This document shows, one piece after another, positions 16,362 to 24,639 of a stretch of 64,000 nt of DNA; the first letter of the stretch is position 1, and each line of letters opens with the position of its first letter. A program made the position numbers and the translations under genes. The notes beneath the pieces were generated by a model. The model was not told where the DNA came from. It saw nothing but the letters and a program-made list of their open reading frames with translations, and ran no database searches. Source of the DNA: Acholeplasmataceae bacterium (GTDB lineage: Bacteria; Bacillota_I; Bacilli_A; Acholeplasmatales; Acholeplasmataceae); contig JAIOQX010000002.1 in assembly GCA_021108415.1 (NCBI GenBank), positions 1 through 64,000 of the forward strand, read 5' to 3'.

Positions 16362-17210
16362 CTAAAGTATAAGTGCTGGTTTATATGTGTTTGGCTTAAC
16401 TCTTTGATAAAATGCAACCATGGTATTTTTTTGATCATAAACGACAAAATCACAATCCATAGTTGTTTGTCTTTCATCCAAAAAGATACCATTTTTAACT
16501 AACTTTATCAAATACTCATTTAACACAAGTTTTGGATAATCAGAAAAGTAGGTCTCTAGTGATATTAAATCATGAATCTCTACTTTTTCTAAATCATGTG
16601 CTTGTTTTAAGTCATATTGGCCAATGGATGTTCTAACTAACCTAGAAAGCGCACCAAATGTATCAAGCTTATCAGCTAGATCGACTGCCACACTTCTAAT
16701 ATAGGTTCCCTTAGAGACTTTAATAAAGAAATCAAATGCATTATCCTTTAAAGATGATAACTTCTTAAAATCATAAATTGTAACGGCTCTTGCATCTCTT
16801 TTTATGGTTATGCCTTGTCTTGCAAGTTCATATAGTTTTTTGCCATTAACCTTAATTGCTGCATACATTGGGGGTATTTGATTATATGATTTTATCATCA
16901 AACTAACTTCTTCTTCTAAAGCTTTTTCATCAATGATCATCTCTTTAGACTCTATAACAGTACCTGTATAATCATATGTGTCATAATGTTTGTTAAACAC
17001 AATTGTGCCTTCATAGGTTTTATCCTGGTTTTGAAACAAATCTGCTAATTTAGTAGCCTTGCCTATACATAAAATAAGCAGACCACTTGCGAAAGGATCT
17101 AGCGTACCTGTGTGACCTATTTTCTTGACATTGAGTTTACGTTTGATTATAGATACAACATCATGTGATGTCATCCCTATAGGTTTATTTACAAGTAAAA
17201 ATCCATTCAT
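16362..17210 (-). CDS. truB: tRNA pseudouridine-55 synthase
   Basis: It isomerises U55 in the T-loop of tRNAs. The catalytic motif GHTGTLDPFASGLL puts the nucleophile Asp at residue 38. The N-terminal GFLLVNKPIGMTSHDVV and GTYIRSVAVDLA later in the protein are typical of TruB. At 282 aa it is slightly short, lacking a full PUA domain. GGTGATG precedes the start. It leads the truB-ribF pair. Confidence 0.95.
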   Translation of the reverse strand: MNGFLLVNKPIGMTSHDVVSIIKRKLNVKKIGHTGTLDPFASGLLILCIGKATKLADLFQNQDKTYEGTIVFNKHYDTYDYTGTVIESKEMIIDEKALEEEVSLMIKSYNQIPPMYAAIKVNGKKLYELARQGITIKRDARAVTIYDFKKLSSLKDNAFDFFIKVSKGTYIRSVAVDLADKLDTFGALSRLVRTSIGQYDLKQAHDLEKVEIHDLISLETYFSDYPKLVLNEYLIKLVKNGIFLDERQTTMDCDFVVYDQKNTMVAFYQRVKPNTYKPALIL

Positions 17211-17249
17211 ATCATCACCATATTTATTATACTAAATTTTTAGCAATAA

Positions 17250-17270
17250 AAAAAGCACATAAGTGCTTTA
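17250..17270 (-). terminator. Terminator of trxA
   Basis: AAAGCAC and GTGCTTT flank a four-base loop; the minus strand continues with seven T residues. The stem ends two bases from the trxA stop codon. Confidence 0.8.
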
Positions 17271-17271
17271 A

Positions 17272-17580
17272 TTATTTGCTTTGGTTTAACCAAGCTTGAA
17301 CACGTTCTTTAGGTTGGTATCCACTTTGACGGTCAACTTCTTCACCATCTTTGTAAACAACAACTGTTGGTACGCTTCTAATGCTTGCATCAATAGCTTG
17401 AGTTCTAAATTGATCAATGTCCACTCTGTAGAATTTAGCATCTGTCATTTCAGTGCTGATTGCTTCTAATACTGGTTTTAACATTTTACATGGTCCACAC
17501 CATGTTGCATAGTATTGTACAACTACTAATCCTTGTTGCCCAATAACTTCTTGATATGCTTGTCCTTGATATTCAATCAT
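17272..17580 (-). CDS. trxA: Thioredoxin
   Basis: A cytoplasmic disulfide reductant of 102 residues with the redox motif WCGPC (Cys28 and Cys31) and the cis-proline strand IRSVPTVVVYKDG. GAGGA precedes the start. It has its own promoter (17621-17648) and terminator. Thioredoxin is also the electron donor for MsrA, encoded at 24.1 kb. Confidence 0.95.
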   Translation of the reverse strand: MIEYQGQAYQEVIGQQGLVVVQYYATWCGPCKMLKPVLEAISTEMTDAKFYRVDIDQFRTQAIDASIRSVPTVVVYKDGEEVDRQSGYQPKERVQAWLNQSK

Positions 17581-17620
17581 TAAATTTTCCTCATTTCTTA
17601 ATTAATTTTCTTATATTTAT

Positions 17621-17648
17621 ATTATATATGATTTTGAAAATATTTCAA
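17621..17648 (-). promoter_or_regulatory. trxA promoter
   Basis: TTGAAA (17643-17648), 16-base spacer, TATAAT (17621-17626). Confidence 0.6.
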
Positions 17649-17658
17649 GATAAAAGCA

Positions 17659-19983
17659 TTATTTTAATGTGATAATTGTCACACCATTTAATCCTTCACC
17701 TTCACCACCAAATCTGTGGTCTTTTATATAGGGTGAGCTGTTAATATATTGATGAACTGCTTTCTTAACTGCTCCAGTACCAAATCCATGGATAACTCTT
17801 AAGGTCATTAGTCCTGACATTAATGCCCCATCAATCGCATCATCTAAGGCAGGTTTTACTTCTTCAAATCTAAATCCTCTTAAGTCAACTTCTAATTTAC
17901 CTTCTTTTTTAGGTACAAATTCTTCTGATTGCTTGACTCTTGCTTGTTCTTTTTTCTTTTTAGGCTTATCATTGTTTTCTTTTTTAATATCTTTAGCTTT
18001 AAATGATAAATTGAATTGTCCAAACTTTACTTGATATAAATCATCTTTAATATCAACAATATGCCCGTATTGTTGATAACTAGTAATAAAGACTTCATCA
18101 CCTATATTTAGAGTTTCCTCGAAATATAGAGCCTTATCATTTGTAACATTTTGATTTAATCTAAATTTCAATTCAGCAATTTCTGGTTTTGTTAAAGTAG
18201 ATTTTTCTTTTAAAAGTTCAATTAATTCAATTGCTTCTTCTCTTAATTTTAACCATTTATGCTCTTCTTTTTGTCTGACTTTGTCCATCATTTGATCTTG
18301 TTTTTGTAAAAGATCATTTTTTAATAACTGATAGTCTTTTTTTTCTGTTTTAACTAAAATGAGTTCCTTGTTTAGGCTTTCTTTTTCTTTTTGGATATCA
18401 ACCATCTCATCGTTAAGTTTTTCCATCATCTTAGCTAAATCTGTTTGTCTACCTTCATATAGTTTTAGTGCATGCTCTACAATCTCATCTTTTAATCCCA
18501 ATCTTTTAGCAATCAAGAAGGCATGAGAAGATCCTGTTGTACCCATTTGAAGATAATACAATGGTTTTAAAGTTTGTTTATCAAATGCAACGCTTGCCGT
18601 TGTCATATGTGGTTGCTCGAATGCATAGCTTTTAAGTTCAGAGTAATGAGTGGTTACCATCATTCTAGCATCATATGTTTTAAAAGCCTCTAATATTGAA
18701 ATAGCTAGTGCTACACCTTCATTGGGATCAGTTCCACTGCCTAATTCATCAAGTAACACTAATGTATTATCTTTCATATCAGCAATCATATTAATAATTT
18801 TTGTTAAATGAGAAGAAAACGTTGATAATGATTGAGAAATAGATTGTTCATCACCTATATCTGCAAACACCTGATCAAATATTGCGATATTGCTAGCTTC
18901 ATTTAAAGGTGTTAAAACACCTATTTGAGTCATTAAGGTAAGTAATCCTAAAGTCTTTAAAGCTACCGTCTTACCCCCTGTATTAGGGCCTGTAATTAAG
19001 AGCGTCTTTAAGTTTTTGTCTATTGTTAAATCTATAGGAACTGCCTCTTTTTGATTGAGTAGAGGATGTTTTGCTTTGATCAGTTGAATAAATCCATCTT
19101 TATTAATATTAGGTTTATGTCCATTTATTTCTAGTGCATAAATCGCTTTCGCATGAATCAAATCAAGTTCTACAAAAATATCAATGTTTTGTTTTAATGA
19201 TTCATGAGCTTGTTGAACCTCTTTGCTGATTTCTGCAATGATGATATCAATTTCTCTTTGTTCACTAACTTTTAAACTCTCTATTTGAGCTGTAATTGAT
19301 CTTGTTTGTTCTGGCTCGATATATATGGTTTGTTTAGATGCACTCATATCATGGATAACACCCTTGATTTTGTGCTTAAATGCTTCTTTTACTCCTATAC
19401 AAAATCTTTCGTTTCTCATCACAATCACTGCATCGTTTAAATAACTTTGATAATCAGTTAACATTTTTTGCAATTTATCTTGAAGTTGTTTATCAAAGCG
19501 AGACAAATCTTTTCTAATTGATAATAGTTTTGGAGTTGCATTATCTAAAATCACACCGTCTTCATCGATTTTTAAACTCATAAAGTCTAATAAATAACGA
19601 TGATTAGATATTTGACTAAACAATGGCGTTAATATCTGACTTTCAATTTTTACAGTTTGTTTTTGTTTTAAATAAGCTAAAATATCTCTTTCCATCACTA
19701 AAAAAAGTCTAATATATAGTAAGTCTTGTATAGAATAAGTTCTATCGATTGATGCATAACGTATTAATGGATAGATATCAAAATTATCTAAAAATGGCAT
19801 TGTAGATAATTTTGCGATTAACTCAACCATATCAACAACTTCATCAAGTTTATGAGAAATCATATCTTTATCTGTATATGGGTTTAGTTGGATTAAATTG
19901 TTCGAAGCTGAATCAGATTTAATATTTTTCAAAATTCTTTCAATAATTACATCTAATTCAAGTGTTTTTGTCATAAATCTCAT
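17659..19983 (-). CDS. mutS2: MutS2-family endonuclease/ATPase
   Basis: MutS2 suppresses recombination and, in Bacillus, helps rescue collided ribosomes. The MutS core and lever helices are followed by the ATPase with Walker A GPNTGGKT (about residue 333) and Walker B LVLLDELGSGTDPNEG, a long charged coiled coil, and a C-terminal Smr domain (last 75 residues) with VDLRGFRFEE and VIHGFGTGAVK. The start is placed at 19983 (774 aa, AAGGG seven bases upstream). The open frame extends to 20052 but that would run into the divergent rnhC promoter and has no ribosome site. Confidence 0.94.
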   Translation of the reverse strand: MRFMTKTLELDVIIERILKNIKSDSASNNLIQLNPYTDKDMISHKLDEVVDMVELIAKLSTMPFLDNFDIYPLIRYASIDRTYSIQDLLYIRLFLVMERDILAYLKQKQTVKIESQILTPLFSQISNHRYLLDFMSLKIDEDGVILDNATPKLLSIRKDLSRFDKQLQDKLQKMLTDYQSYLNDAVIVMRNERFCIGVKEAFKHKIKGVIHDMSASKQTIYIEPEQTRSITAQIESLKVSEQREIDIIIAEISKEVQQAHESLKQNIDIFVELDLIHAKAIYALEINGHKPNINKDGFIQLIKAKHPLLNQKEAVPIDLTIDKNLKTLLITGPNTGGKTVALKTLGLLTLMTQIGVLTPLNEASNIAIFDQVFADIGDEQSISQSLSTFSSHLTKIINMIADMKDNTLVLLDELGSGTDPNEGVALAISILEAFKTYDARMMVTTHYSELKSYAFEQPHMTTASVAFDKQTLKPLYYLQMGTTGSSHAFLIAKRLGLKDEIVEHALKLYEGRQTDLAKMMEKLNDEMVDIQKEKESLNKELILVKTEKKDYQLLKNDLLQKQDQMMDKVRQKEEHKWLKLREEAIELIELLKEKSTLTKPEIAELKFRLNQNVTNDKALYFEETLNIGDEVFITSYQQYGHIVDIKDDLYQVKFGQFNLSFKAKDIKKENNDKPKKKKEQARVKQSEEFVPKKEGKLEVDLRGFRFEEVKPALDDAIDGALMSGLMTLRVIHGFGTGAVKKAVHQYINSSPYIKDHRFGGEGEGLNGVTIITLK

Positions 19984-20009
19984 AAAAGCACCCTTTTTCT
20001 TTAAAAATA

Positions 20010-20018
20010 TGGTATAAT
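20010..20018 (+). promoter_or_regulatory. Extended -10 promoter of rnhC
   Basis: TGGTATAAT (TATAAT at 20013-20018) lies 26 bases before the rnhC start. No good -35 is seen, which is usual for extended -10 promoters. Confidence 0.5.
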
Positions 20019-20043
20019 TACTCTTGATAATAAGAGGTGAAAC

Positions 20044-20901
20044 ATGAAACATTACACAATGTCCGTAACAGATCTAGAATTAGAAAAACTTAATAAAGTT
20101 TATCAATATCATCAAATAGAGGCGAAAAATCCCTATTTGCTTTTTCATGCTAAACATAATGATATTGATATCCTAGCTTACAAAACTGGTAAGGTTTTAT
20201 TGCAAGGTGATGAAGTTACACATGAATTGGTATCTATTAAGACACATTTGAATAAAGAAGATTATGCAGCGATCGGTTCAGACGAAGTTGGAACCGGTGA
20301 TGTCTTTGGACCTGTAGTTGTTTGTTCAGCGTTTGTCAATAAGTCTGAAATCCCTTATTTAGAAGAACTTAATGTAAGAGATTCTAAAAACATGAGTGAT
20401 CAACAGATTATTGATTTAGCACCTAAATTAGCTAAAAAGCTTGTACATTCTCTACTCATTCTTCCTCCGACTAAGTATAATAAATTAGTTGGTGAAGGAT
20501 ATAACTTGAATAAAATGAAAGCTTTGCTTCATAATCAAGCAATCATTAAGACTTCTACTAAGTTAAAGGAAACTGTTCCAGTGATCTTAGATCAATTTTG
20601 TACACCACAACTGTATTATAACTATTTAAAAGATGAAACTTTAGTTTATCGTGATATTGATTTTCACACAAAAGCTGAACAAGTTCATTTAAGTGTTGCA
20701 GCTGCATCTATTATAGCACGCTATGCATTTTTAGTTAAGATGCAACAATACAGCCAAAAGCTAGGCATCAAACTTTTAAAAGGTGCTAGTAAAGAAGTAG
20801 ACGAAATGGTTAAATCAATATTTGATAAAAAAGGTCAAAAACAATTATCACTTGTTACAAAAATGAATTTTAAAAATGTAACAAAACAAGATTTATTCTA
20901 A
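20044..20901 (+). CDS. rnhC: Ribonuclease HIII
   Basis: It cleaves RNA in RNA/DNA hybrids. The N-terminal TBP-like substrate-binding domain (about residues 1-70) is followed by the type 2 RNase H core, with the metal-binding DE pair in IGSDEVGTGDVFGP (Asp80, Glu81), RDSKNMSD, and LSVAAASIIARYAF. The GTG form of the motif and the N-terminal extension distinguish RNase HIII from HII. AAGAGGTGA precedes the start. The end overlaps the convergent rluD by nine bases. Confidence 0.95.
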   Translation: MKHYTMSVTDLELEKLNKVYQYHQIEAKNPYLLFHAKHNDIDILAYKTGKVLLQGDEVTHELVSIKTHLNKEDYAAIGSDEVGTGDVFGPVVVCSAFVNKSEIPYLEELNVRDSKNMSDQQIIDLAPKLAKKLVHSLLILPPTKYNKLVGEGYNLNKMKALLHNQAIIKTSTKLKETVPVILDQFCTPQLYYNYLKDETLVYRDIDFHTKAEQVHLSVAAASIIARYAFLVKMQQYSQKLGIKLLKGASKEVDEMVKSIFDKKGQKQLSLVTKMNFKNVTKQDLF

Positions 20902-21795
20902 TTGGTCAAGAAAGTTTTTAAAATATAAGGGTATATCGGCGTGAAACGTCATATGCTCTTTTTTTATTGGATGTATGAAAGATAGATCAGTTGCATGTAA
21001 AAATTGACCATGCTTTGAAATAACTTTCTTTGGCCCATATATAGGATCTCCAACAACTGGATGATTAATGTAGGCCATATGCACTCTAATTTGATGTGTT
21101 CTACCTGTTTCTAGCTCACAAGATAGTAAAGTATATTGATCATATCTTTTTAGGACTTTAAAATGTGTCACAGAAAATCTACCATTTTCTAGAACTGTCA
21201 TTTTTAATCTATTTTTAGGATGTCTGCCTATTGGAGCTTTTATCGTTCCTTCATCTTCATCAAAACTATGATAGACAAGTGCTGTATAGTTTCTGATGAT
21301 CTCATGATTTTTTAATTGTTCACTTAATAATTGATGTGCTTGATCTGTTTTAGCAACCACTAATAATCCACTTGTATCTTTATCAATGCGATGAACGATA
21401 CCTGGTCTAATCACACCATTTATAGAACTTAAATGATCAACTTGATGCATCAATCCATGCACAAGTGTAGGTTGATGATAAGTAGATGCAGGATGCACGA
21501 CTAAACCTTGTGGTTTGTTGATGACTAAAAGATCATCATCTTCATAGACGATATCTAGTTTTAAATCAACTGGCTTGATATCAAGTGTCTTTAATTCAAC
21601 ATCAAGTAAAGTAATTAAATCCCCTTGTTTAAGTATGTATCCGGTTTTAACTTTTTGATCATTGACTAAAATTTTTTCATCTTTGATTAAAGTTTGTATA
21701 TAACTTCTACTTTTATCAGCTAAATCATGTTCTGATAAATAAGTATCAAGTCTTTGTTTATCTAATATTTGGTCAATTTTAATTGTCTGTGACAT
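20893..21795 (-). CDS. rluD: RluD-family 23S rRNA pseudouridine synthase
   Basis: An N-terminal S4 domain (about residues 10-75) precedes the RluA/RluD catalytic domain with the active-site Asp in HRIDKDTSGLLVVAK (near residue 140). Related enzymes make pseudouridines in helix 69 of 23S rRNA; the exact sites here are inferred. The start is placed at 21795 (300 aa): AAAGG lies nine bases upstream of this ATG but directly abuts the alternative ATG at 21804. It overlaps the end of lspA by 17 bases, the usual lspA-rluD pair. Confidence 0.93.
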   Translation of the reverse strand: MSQTIKIDQILDKQRLDTYLSEHDLADKSRSYIQTLIKDEKILVNDQKVKTGYILKQGDLITLLDVELKTLDIKPVDLKLDIVYEDDDLLVINKPQGLVVHPASTYHQPTLVHGLMHQVDHLSSINGVIRPGIVHRIDKDTSGLLVVAKTDQAHQLLSEQLKNHEIIRNYTALVYHSFDEDEGTIKAPIGRHPKNRLKMTVLENGRFSVTHFKVLKRYDQYTLLSCELETGRTHQIRVHMAYINHPVVGDPIYGPKKVISKHGQFLHATDLSFIHPIKKEHMTFHADIPLYFKNFLDQLE

Positions 21796-22315
21796 TATTT
21801 TCATCCTTTTGTTGTTTTAGTCTTTTTGATTCAAAGAAAAATAAATCTATAGCAAACAATACAATGGCTGCAGATAAGAAATTATCTGCCATATTGTTGA
21901 CAAAATTACTAATTCCTGGAACAAAACTTAGAAAATCTAAAAACGGATAATGCATAAAATCAATAACAAAGCCAAACAAAGCACGATCGATTGCATTTCC
22001 TAAGGTTCCACTAATAAATAGAGCAACAGATATTGAATAGATTTTCTTGTGTTTAAAATCACTGCTCTTAAATAAGTATCCAAAAACGATTAACGCTAAA
22101 ACAGTAATTACAAAAAATAAAAGATTTTTATAGGCAAAATCGCCCAGCCACCCAAAAGATGCACCCGTATTTTCATAATAACTAAGTTCAAATATACCCT
22201 TTAAGACAACGGTATTTGTACCTGTAAATGTGGGTGCAATCAAATGATATGCAAGCTGTTTTGTTAGTTGATCGATAAATAATGTTGCAATAATAATAAT
22301 TAATCCTATAAGCAT
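21779..22315 (-). CDS. lspA: Lipoprotein signal peptidase (SPase II)
   Basis: A membrane aspartyl peptidase that removes signal peptides from prolipoproteins such as the one at 2140. Four hydrophobic helices; the catalytic aspartates lie in GNAIDR (near residue 114) and NMADNFLSAA (near residue 148). Length (178 aa) is slightly longer than usual because of a charged C-terminal tail. AAAAGGAGC precedes the start. It forms a run with rluD. Confidence 0.95.
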   Translation of the reverse strand: MLIGLIIIIATLFIDQLTKQLAYHLIAPTFTGTNTVVLKGIFELSYYENTGASFGWLGDFAYKNLLFFVITVLALIVFGYLFKSSDFKHKKIYSISVALFISGTLGNAIDRALFGFVIDFMHYPFLDFLSFVPGISNFVNNMADNFLSAAIVLFAIDLFFFESKRLKQQKDENNVTDN

Positions 22316-22327
22316 AATAAGCTCCTT

Positions 22328-22714
22328 TTAAAACACAACAGATAAAACTACAATACCTAAAGTAAGCATGATGAAGCCAACAAAAGAAAATTCGACTAGC
22401 TTTGGAATGGTTGTGTTAATCTCTTTAATTTTTTCATGGTAATTCTTAATTAATACATAATAGAACTGATAGTATAAAAACACCCATAAAATTATGATAA
22501 TTACTAAAAAAACTGATAATAAAAATGTAAGTTTAGTAAATATAAACATATTGATAATTAACAACGTTGGTAAAAGCACACACAAAAAGGAAATTAGGAG
22601 TGCTCCAAAAACTGATTTTAACGTTGTTGACATCGTTGTTTGTCTATCGATTAGTCTTACTAAGTTTCGATAGGTATGATAAAACTTATAAACCTTATCC
22701 ATTATACGTTTCAT
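22328..22714 (-). CDS. Small membrane protein of unknown function
   Basis: A protein of 128 residues with a basic N-terminus and three strongly hydrophobic segments (about 34-57, 62-85 and 105-128). I do not recognise a family. It starts inside the last 20 bases of the Lon-like protease gene and is followed 12 bases later by lspA, so it is probably co-transcribed with both. The ribosome site is weak, which suggests translational coupling. Confidence 0.65.
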   Translation of the reverse strand: MKRIMDKVYKFYHTYRNLVRLIDRQTTMSTTLKSVFGALLISFLCVLLPTLLIINMFIFTKLTFLLSVFLVIIIILWVFLYYQFYYVLIKNYHEKIKEINTTIPKLVEFSFVGFIMLTLGIVVLSVVF

Positions 22715-23684
22715 ATAACCAATTAGCCGCCTCTTCTATGGTTTCTACTGGTACAATAATAAATGAATAATCAATACCATCAATCTCATCTAAATGTGAT
22801 TCTGGTATGAAAAATACATCAACTTTATTGAATTCTGCAGTGTATATTTTTTGTCTAATACCACCAATTCTACCAATGGTTCCATCACTATTTATGGTCC
22901 CTGTACCAGAAATTTTGATATCAGGAATGTTTAGCGTGAGTAAACTTACATAAATACTAAGCGTTTGAAGCATGCCACCACTAGGTCCACCTACAGTGGA
23001 ATTAAGCCCTGGAAGTTCATAACTGGGGAATGCTTGATATATTTCATACTTTGGATAAAACCAAAATGAAACATCTCCGCTTTCTTGTACATATTCAACT
23101 TCATATGTGCTTCCATCTTCTCTTTCAATTAGATACGTTGCCATTTGATGATCAATTAGATCAAAGAATGCTTGAGGGTCATAGTTATCATATGATTCTC
23201 CGTTTATCTCTTTGATGATATCCCCGATAGAGATTTGGTCTAATCTATTTGGAAAATCATAAATATATAGTCCTTCAAATCCATAATCCATCACAATACT
23301 ATCATCTACTGCTTTAGCCATTGTATAAGCTTTGATAAGTGATATTTGATAGGATACACTTTTTGATAATTGTCCTTGACGATACTCATCAACAATCGTG
23401 TTTTCCTGTTCTCTAATTGTCGGTTTTCTTAATATAAATTGATCATTATTTTGTAAAACCATATACTGAAAAGCAGTTATTGGATCAAATGAATACACAT
23501 ATATACTATAAAACTGATCTGGCATTTCATGCTCATCAATAATAAAACTACTTTCAATTTGTGTGAGTCCACCTGGAGCAGTTACATTATAGTTTGTTGG
23601 AGCTACCGCTACAAATAAAACATAAAGGTAGGCAAACATACCTACAATAATTATTGTTTTATGATCTTTAAGAAACTTTATCAT
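22695..23684 (-). CDS. Lon-like membrane protease with PDZ domain (YlbL family)
   Basis: One N-terminal membrane segment (about residues 10-30) is followed by an extracytoplasmic region with a PDZ-like domain (about 130-200, IYDFPNRLDQISIGDIIKEI) and a Lon-type serine/lysine peptidase domain. The catalytic Ser lies in GGPSGGM and the Lys in GGIRQKIY, with SGTGTINSDGTIG between them. The start is placed at 23684 (329 aa) because GGTGA lies eight bases upstream; the further upstream TTG at 23699 lacks a site. It overlaps comEB by 17 bases. Bacillus YlbL has a similar layout. Confidence 0.9.
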   Translation of the reverse strand: MIKFLKDHKTIIIVGMFAYLYVLFVAVAPTNYNVTAPGGLTQIESSFIIDEHEMPDQFYSIYVYSFDPITAFQYMVLQNNDQFILRKPTIREQENTIVDEYRQGQLSKSVSYQISLIKAYTMAKAVDDSIVMDYGFEGLYIYDFPNRLDQISIGDIIKEINGESYDNYDPQAFFDLIDHQMATYLIEREDGSTYEVEYVQESGDVSFWFYPKYEIYQAFPSYELPGLNSTVGGPSGGMLQTLSIYVSLLTLNIPDIKISGTGTINSDGTIGRIGGIRQKIYTAEFNKVDVFFIPESHLDEIDGIDYSFIIVPVETIEEAANWLYETYNG

Positions 23685-24141
23685 AAGATAATTCACCAAC
23701 TTTTATTTTTCTTGTATGCACTTTAGCAGCTTCTAACATCTTAATTGCTGCTTTATGTTCATTGGTGTGTTGATATTTATCACTTTCATATACAATTTCT
23801 GTGATTCCACTTTGAATAATTAACTTCGTACACTCATTACATGGAAATAAACTCACATAGATCTTAGATCCCTTTAGTGATTGGGTCGCATTTAATATAG
23901 CATTTGCTTCTGCATGGACAACATAAGGATACTTCGTATCTAAAAAGTCACCTTCACTTGCCCATGGAAACTCTTTATCCTCTGCACCTTTTGGCATCCC
24001 ATTGTATCCAATACCAACGATTCTTAAATCTTTGTTAACGATGCATGCACCTACTTGAGTATTTGGATCTTTACTTCGAAGTGCTGATAATTTTGCAACA
24101 CCCATGAAATAATCATCCCATGAAATATATGATTTTCTCAT
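23668..24141 (-). CDS. comEB: dCMP deaminase (ComEB family)
   Basis: It deaminates dCMP to dUMP, feeding thymidylate synthase (thyA at 55.3 kb). Zinc-binding motifs of the cytidine deaminase fold are present: HAEANAIL with the catalytic Glu (near residue 75) and PCNEC (near residue 100). 157 aa, normal length. It starts one base inside the msrA stop codon region and overlaps the Lon-like gene. Confidence 0.92.
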   Translation of the reverse strand: MRKSYISWDDYFMGVAKLSALRSKDPNTQVGACIVNKDLRIVGIGYNGMPKGAEDKEFPWASEGDFLDTKYPYVVHAEANAILNATQSLKGSKIYVSLFPCNECTKLIIQSGITEIVYESDKYQHTNEHKAAIKMLEAAKVHTRKIKVGELSYDKVS

Positions 24142-24638
24142 TATTTACGCTCATCTTCTTTCGCTAATCCTAAATTGATATGACAATATCCAAATGGATT
24201 TTTCTTTAAATATTTTTGATGATTATCTTCTGCAAGCTCATAATCAAGATTTTCTTTAACCTTAACAACTACCTTATCATAGTTTTTACCAAAATATGAT
24301 TTCATATAGGCTTCCACGCTTGTTTTTTGATTCATATCATCTAGATAAATGCCACTTCTATATTGATTTCCGACATCATTTCCTTGTTTATTCACACTAA
24401 ATGGATTCATAATTCTAAAGAAATGTTCTAAAACTTGTTCTAATGAAATCACTTGTTCATCATAGTTAACTTTACATGCTTCAGCATGAGAAGCTATGCC
24501 ATTACAAACTTGATGATATGTTGGGTTTTTAGAATTTCCATCAACATAGCCAACTGATGTCTCAACAACACCTTTTAATTGTCCAAAATAGGCTTCTACG
24601 CCCCAAAAACAACCACCTGCTAATACAATTGATTTCAT
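24141..24638 (-). CDS. msrA: Peptide methionine-S-sulfoxide reductase A
   Basis: It repairs oxidised methionine. The catalytic motif GGCFWGVEAYF carries Cys10, and the family block GNQYRSGIY is present. Start placed at 24638 (165 aa) because GGAGA lies seven bases upstream of this ATG; a TTG at 24650 has none. It begins one base after the aspS stop codon, so it belongs to the GNAT-hisS-aspS transcript. Confidence 0.93.
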   Translation of the reverse strand: MKSIVLAGGCFWGVEAYFGQLKGVVETSVGYVDGNSKNPTYHQVCNGIASHAEACKVNYDEQVISLEQVLEHFFRIMNPFSVNKQGNDVGNQYRSGIYLDDMNQKTSVEAYMKSYFGKNYDKVVVKVKENLDYELAEDNHQKYLKKNPFGYCHINLGLAKEDERK

Positions 24639-24639
24639 C

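Noticed and set aside
17659-20052. Longer mutS2 start at 20052
   Set aside because: The extra 23 residues have no ribosome site and would overlap the rnhC promoter and start; AAGGG supports 19983.
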